Below are positions 59,865 through 64,000 of a stretch of 64,000 nucleotides of DNA, piece after piece. The translations under genes were made by a program, and so were the position numbers. This stretch comes from Cladobotryum mycophilum (Eukaryota > Ascomycota > Sordariomycetes > Hypocreales > Hypocreaceae), in assembly GCA_036429605.1 (NCBI GenBank), contig JAVFKD010000004.1, forward strand, positions 2,480,001-2,544,000. The letters are read 5' to 3'. The notes under the pieces were generated by a model. It was not told the DNA's origin. It made no database searches and saw only the letters and a program-made list of their open reading frames with translations. Positions within the stretch are counted from its first letter, which is position 1; the number at the start of each line of letters is the position of its first letter.

Positions 59865-61880
59865 AATTTATTATTTGTTTAGAGAGAGGGGTGTGTTGCC
59901 TCTCTAGCGAGTTGAGAGAAGAAGAAAAAAGAAAGAAAAAGAAAGAGAAAAAAAAGAAGAAAAACTTTCCCGTCCCCAATGTCCTACCCTTCAAAAGACC
60001 CAATGACGCAAATCAGTAAAAAGATTCTTTTTCTTTTTCTTTTCTCTCTCTCTCTCTCTCTCTCCTTCTTTCTCACAAACGTTGTGCAACGACGTTGAAA
60101 TTGGAGCCAAATGTCATGACAACGCCACAATGACACGCCAAAAAATCAAAATTAAAATCGCGACAAGATAGGTTGTCGAAAAGGAAAGTAGGAAGAAGGG
60201 GAAGGTGTCAAAGGGAAGATCCGGCACTTAGTCAGAATCAGAGTCAGACCCAGTCCGAGTTCAGGTTCAGGTTCAGTCCAGGCTCTCAGTCAGTTTCCAC
60301 AGCGCCAGAAATATGCCATCTATAGCGTGTGTGTGTCTTGTCTTTGCGAGTCCGCTAGGAAAAAGACATTTGGCACCATTAAGATTTATCCATTTTAATG
60401 CTAAGCAGTAATACCGTATATATCCATACAAGTATGTATATACTTGTACAGTTTACTAGCAACCTGTGTCTCACCTAATGCTTCTTTTACCCAAGTTGGA
60501 ATTTAGTATTAATCCCTCAGATGATGCCTGTAGAAGAAGCCTATCCAAAGCCTTGTCAAACAGAAGCCCGTTCAATCCGCGTTTTAATTTGCGGGCGCTC
60601 GAACCCGCCCTTTTATTCTACCAAGTATTACACAAGGTGGACGGACTTTTCCACTCTCTTTTTTTCTTCTCTTCCTTCTTTGTTTCCTTCTTCTTTTTTC
60701 TTGACTCAAAAGTGGGGGAGCAAGTAATAATCCATGGCCATAGTAATATGGTAAAATGATATCATGCGCCCACCGTGTGTTTGTTTGGATCCAATCGCCG
60801 ATGCCGGGGCTATCCGAGTTTCCTAACCCGCTCATTTCCCAATCTGTCATTTCCTAATCCGGTCCAACATATGATGCGATGCGATAACGTGGTGGTGATG
60901 ATAATGATGACTCGCAAATTGGGCCAAGGCCGAGAGAACCCTTTTGTATCCATCTATATATACATATATACATAGGTACTTAGTATACACATACATACAT
61001 AACTTCTCCAGCCTTACGTAGCAACTATTTCCTCACGACATCGTCGTCTCAGTCAAACGTTACTTTTGGCTTTTATACTAACCTACCTACGGTGCCCTAC
61101 TCACCTCCAGGGCTACTTTTAAACATCTCATTAGCCACCCGCCCGACCAGGCGTTGACTAGGCGCCACAAGCCATCTGCTGACTCAAATGAGCTGGACCC
61201 TTTCTCTGCGCTTATCCAGCGCCTCTTCCTCTCCCTCTGTTTCTCCCTGCCTCTCTCTACCGAGGGACAAGCGCACGGCTGGCTGCCAAGACAATAGTCA
61301 CAACGCGTCAAACTCAATCGATGCCTTCAGCTCATAATTAGGGTGATGAATTATTAGTGTACTAAGATAGCAAACAAACATATTTCAAGCGGTTCATGCT
61401 GGTACAGCCCATCTTGCTTTGGCGTCTCTGTAATCGTTTGTCATCGTCCTGATTGCCCCGAGTCGTCGGCCCCCCTTCAACTTGTCCCATTGCTCCGGAA
61501 AAAAAGAAATCATCTTCAAGGGAATCTTTCATGTCAAGTATAGTAAACCCCTCCCTAGTGTTGCGTTGAAAAGCATCCAAGGTATTTGTTTCGTTGTTGT
61601 ACATTTCCACATCAGATACAATTCCCACCCCGCTTCCTTGTTGATAATAACTCCCCCAGAGTCCAAAGTGGATCGACTCTCATGCAATGAACAGACTACC
61701 CACGGCAAGTAAGCCCTTGTTGAGAAATAGTGCGGTATATACAAAAGACACAAGCCGTATGTATGTATATCTACTCCCCGTCGCGGGTCGCCCCGACAAA
61801 AAGGGAGGAAGTGCCATCGTCTTCAATTCCGAAACCTCAGCCCCCCCGGGAGGGAGCTTCTCTTGCCTTCCTCTCCGCTC
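59865..61880. other. Intergenic, promoter of the MFS gene
   Basis: GA-rich on the coding strand just upstream of the MFS start, with a CT repeat at about 60042-60063. The right end is the 3' flank of the surface-protein gene. A TATACTTGTA-like element lies near 60430-60450. No gene is seen. Confidence 0.5.
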
Positions 61881-63307
61881 TTACCGGTAGTGCTGTGTAG
61901 GCATCTCGTAGACGGGCCCGCTCAGGTGGCTCATGACTGGATTGCTATCAATCTCCGTCGCGTTAGGGTCGTGCCACTTGCTGCCAGCGCCACCATCGGT
62001 ACCCAACTCAGCCGCTGGTGTGGCTTCGGCGTGACCAGGTCCAATCTCAGCAATGTTGGGTCTGTCATAGACCGGGCTGGTTGTTGTCGTCATTGGGCTA
62101 ACGGTCGTTGGTAATGGACTGACGCTCGTTGGTGCCGGGCTGGTAGAGTAATTCGAGCCGTACGTGTCTGGCTTGGCGAATCCGGTACGACCATCTGCCA
62201 TGGCAGTACCGCGGTATCCCTCGGGAGAGTTGGGCTTGACGGGTTGGCGGCCGGGAGCAAGGAAACCCGCTGCGGCGGCTGTGTTGCTAGCCGTCATGGC
62301 CGGGTTGCGGCCACCGGGACCACCAGGGCCGCCAAATCCAACTGGCACTTCAGAGGCGCCAACAAGGTCATCGGGATCGGGGGAAGGTCCATGGCTACGG
62401 CGTCGGAACACCAACCACAAGAGCCCACCGATGACAGCGAGGCCACCGACGCCTGCTCCCAGACCAATACCAACCTTGGCGCCAGTGGACAAGCTTCCGC
62501 TTGAGCTATCACCACCTCCACTACCGCTGCCACCAGTGTTGGCGGGAGCCCCAGTGTTGGTGGGGGATCCGGTAATGGTATGGATCACACCGGTTGTGAC
62601 GATAGTAGAGTAGACAGTCAAAAGAGAGGTAGTTGTGACAGTTGCCTTGGCGTTGACTTGCTCGGTCACAGTGATGGTGCTCGTAGTGGTAGTCTCAGCG
62701 CTCTTGGTAGCCACGGCGGTCTTGCTAACAGTGTTTGTAATGGTTACGTCGCTGCCAGCCTTTCCAGTAACAGTGTTGGTGACGGTGACAACGATTGTCG
62801 CTCTCTTTTCAAGAGCGCGTCGCTGATAGTAGTCGGCATAAAGAGCTGGAGTAGGAACGGCTTCAACCTGAGCGGGGGCGGTTCGGCGTGGGAGTTCGGC
62901 ATTCACAGCACGCTTATTGATCAAGATGGTGGTGGTGCTGTAGACAACCTTGGTGGCCGTGTCCTGGTTACCGGTAACGGTAGCCGTCTCGAAAACGGTC
63001 ACGGTGGCAAAGATTGTCGTGGTGGAAGTGAAGAGCGTCGTCGTCTCCTTGGTGACAGTGCTGCCGGCGCCATCCGTGGTAACCGTCACGGTCGTGGTCG
63101 TGGTCGTGTCGCCGCCGCCGGCCGGGGAGGAGTCGTCGTGCTGCCGGTATCAGGAGGAGGAGTCGTTGTCGTCGTCATGGCACCGGCAGCAGGGGGAGTC
63201 GTGTCCATGGCATCGATGGATACGCTGCCCGCTTGCCTGAGGACGACGACGCTGGACTGGGAAACACCCAGCAGCGCGCCGAGGACGAGCGGCAATGACA
63301 ACCGCAT
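61881..63307 (-). CDS. Mid2/Wsc-like Ser/Thr-rich single-pass surface protein, one-base frameshift
   Basis: Likely cell-surface protein of the type that senses or lines the cell wall. The ATG at 63307 gives a signal peptide (MRLSLPLVLGALLGVSQSS). The ectodomain, about 240 residues, is very rich in Thr/Ser/Val (TVTVTT, TTTSTITVTE) and would be heavily O-glycosylated. A Gly/Ser linker leads to one membrane helix (VGIGLGAGVGGLAVIGGLLW) with RRR on its cytosolic side. The ~180-residue tail is Pro/Gly-rich and ends MPTQHYR. The first ~60 codons and the rest lie in different frames. One extra base in the G4 run at plus-strand 63124-63127 gives PPPAGGGDTTTTTT and 475 aa. There is no WSC cysteine domain, so Mid2-like architecture fits better than Wsc. 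Partner pathway is inference. Confidence 0.8.
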
Positions 63308-64000
63308 TGTCGTCGAGGAGAAGAGACAGAGAAAAGGAGGTTAGATTTCGGTCGCGTCTGTTTGCGCTCGTATTGTTTATCTTCTTGTGGATCAAAGGAA
63401 AGATATTAATAAATAAAAAAACAAAAATAAATAAAAACAAGGAATAGGCGATAAATAAGTAAAAACACCAATCGGTATCTTTAAAATGGTACAATATGTC
63501 AAATCTGAAAAAACAAGCGAGTGGAAGGGATCAGTAGATCAGGTGGGTAGGAAAAGTGTGTTTTTGAATGAAAGGGTGAGAGATGGCGAAGAAAAGAGAG
63601 CGAGAGACAGAGAGAGAGAGACAGGCAGAGGCAGAGAGAGGCCGAGACGAGAGAGGCTTGGCTCTGGTGTGCGACCCTTTTTTTCGGGGGAGGGTTCAAG
63701 GATGGGATTGGTTGGTTAGCTGGTTAGCTGGGCTGGGCTGGTTGGCCCAGTGGGCGATGCTGCTGTAAAAAAGGTCCAGGCAGGTTGCAGGTGGGCACCA
63801 GCACCAGCACCAGCACCGCGTGGACTCTCCAGAGTGTGCAGCTCGCACCCAAAACAGCCCAGCCCAGTCCAGTGCCAAGTACTTGTACTGTATGTACCTC
63901 CCTGTACACTTGCCTTAGTGTGTCAAGTACCGGCTATCCATTTGGTACGGTAGCAGGGATTGTACCACTAAGTTGAGGGTATCTACAGGCCTCCTACTAC
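63308..64000. other. Promoter and leader region of the surface-protein gene
   Basis: On the minus strand this is a long pyrimidine-rich leader (CTCTCTGTCT-type at about 63595-63660) and A/T-rich tracts near 63400-63440. Short (CCAGCA)n and GGTTAGCTG(G) repeats lie at 63797-63815 and 63711-63745. No gene is seen. Confidence 0.5.

Noticed and set aside
62580..63344. 254-codon plus-strand frame opposite the surface-protein gene
   Set aside because: Antisense of a Thr/Ser-rich repeat, which gives long open frames on both strands.
1..64000. CRISPR arrays, operons, insertion sequences, Shine-Dalgarno sites
   Set aside because: Not expected in, and not seen in, this eukaryotic sequence. No LTR pair, terminal inverted repeats or transposase/reverse-transcriptase motifs were noticed.

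Overview
The window looks like nuclear DNA of a filamentous ascomycete (Pezizomycotina; I would guess Sordariomycetes or Hypocreales, which is inference). Genes lie on both strands with kilobase spacers. Most contain short GT-AG introns of about 50-200 nt with CTAAC-like branch points. The repertoire is fungal: Zn2Cys6 regulator, Dal5-type permease, NACHT/ankyrin NLR-like protein, Ser/Thr-rich single-pass surface protein. I see no tRNA, rRNA or intact transposon.

Layout. 0-2.2 kb: the start of a gene running off the left edge (-) and an unnamed nuclear-type protein (-). 3-7 kb: weak (-) candidates. 9.4-10.7 kb: a possible broken multi-exon gene (+). 11.5-12.8 kb: family 1 glycosyltransferase (+). 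13.6-18.1 kb: mitochondrial ABC exporter ATM1 (-) and a CYP7/8-like P450 (-). 19.6-25.0 kb: Reb1/TTF-I-like Myb protein (-) and a membrane-anchored AAA-type protein with an altered Walker B (-). 26.3-32.4 kb: one very long low-complexity protein (+). 32.4-41.7 kb: a gene-poor stretch upstream of an ACR-2-like Zn2Cys6 regulator (41.7-44.0 kb, +). 45.5-46.7 kb: conserved unnamed protein (-). 47.6-48.1 kb: Dabb-domain protein (-). 49.2-49.5 kb: small two-hydrophobic-segment protein (-). 51.4-57.5 kb: NLR-like protein with an alpha/beta-hydrolase N-terminus, NACHT, ankyrin repeats and a ZZ-like finger (+). 57.8-59.9 kb: allantoate-type MFS permease (-). 61.9-63.3 kb: Mid2/Wsc-like surface protein (-).

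Two results stand out. First, eight genes, including the presumably essential ATM1, each need exactly one extra base in a C or G run of 4-6 to restore their frame. Every case goes in the same direction, so a homopolymer-undercalled assembly is far likelier than eight pseudogenes. All annotation here should be read with that in mind. Second, the 1,920-residue NLR-like protein is complete and in frame. Its hydrolase-like N-terminal domain has glycine where the catalytic serine should be, and it ends in a ZZ-like finger plus a further unassigned conserved-looking module.

The genes do not form an obvious pathway cluster. They look like an ordinary mix of housekeeping and accessory fungal genes.
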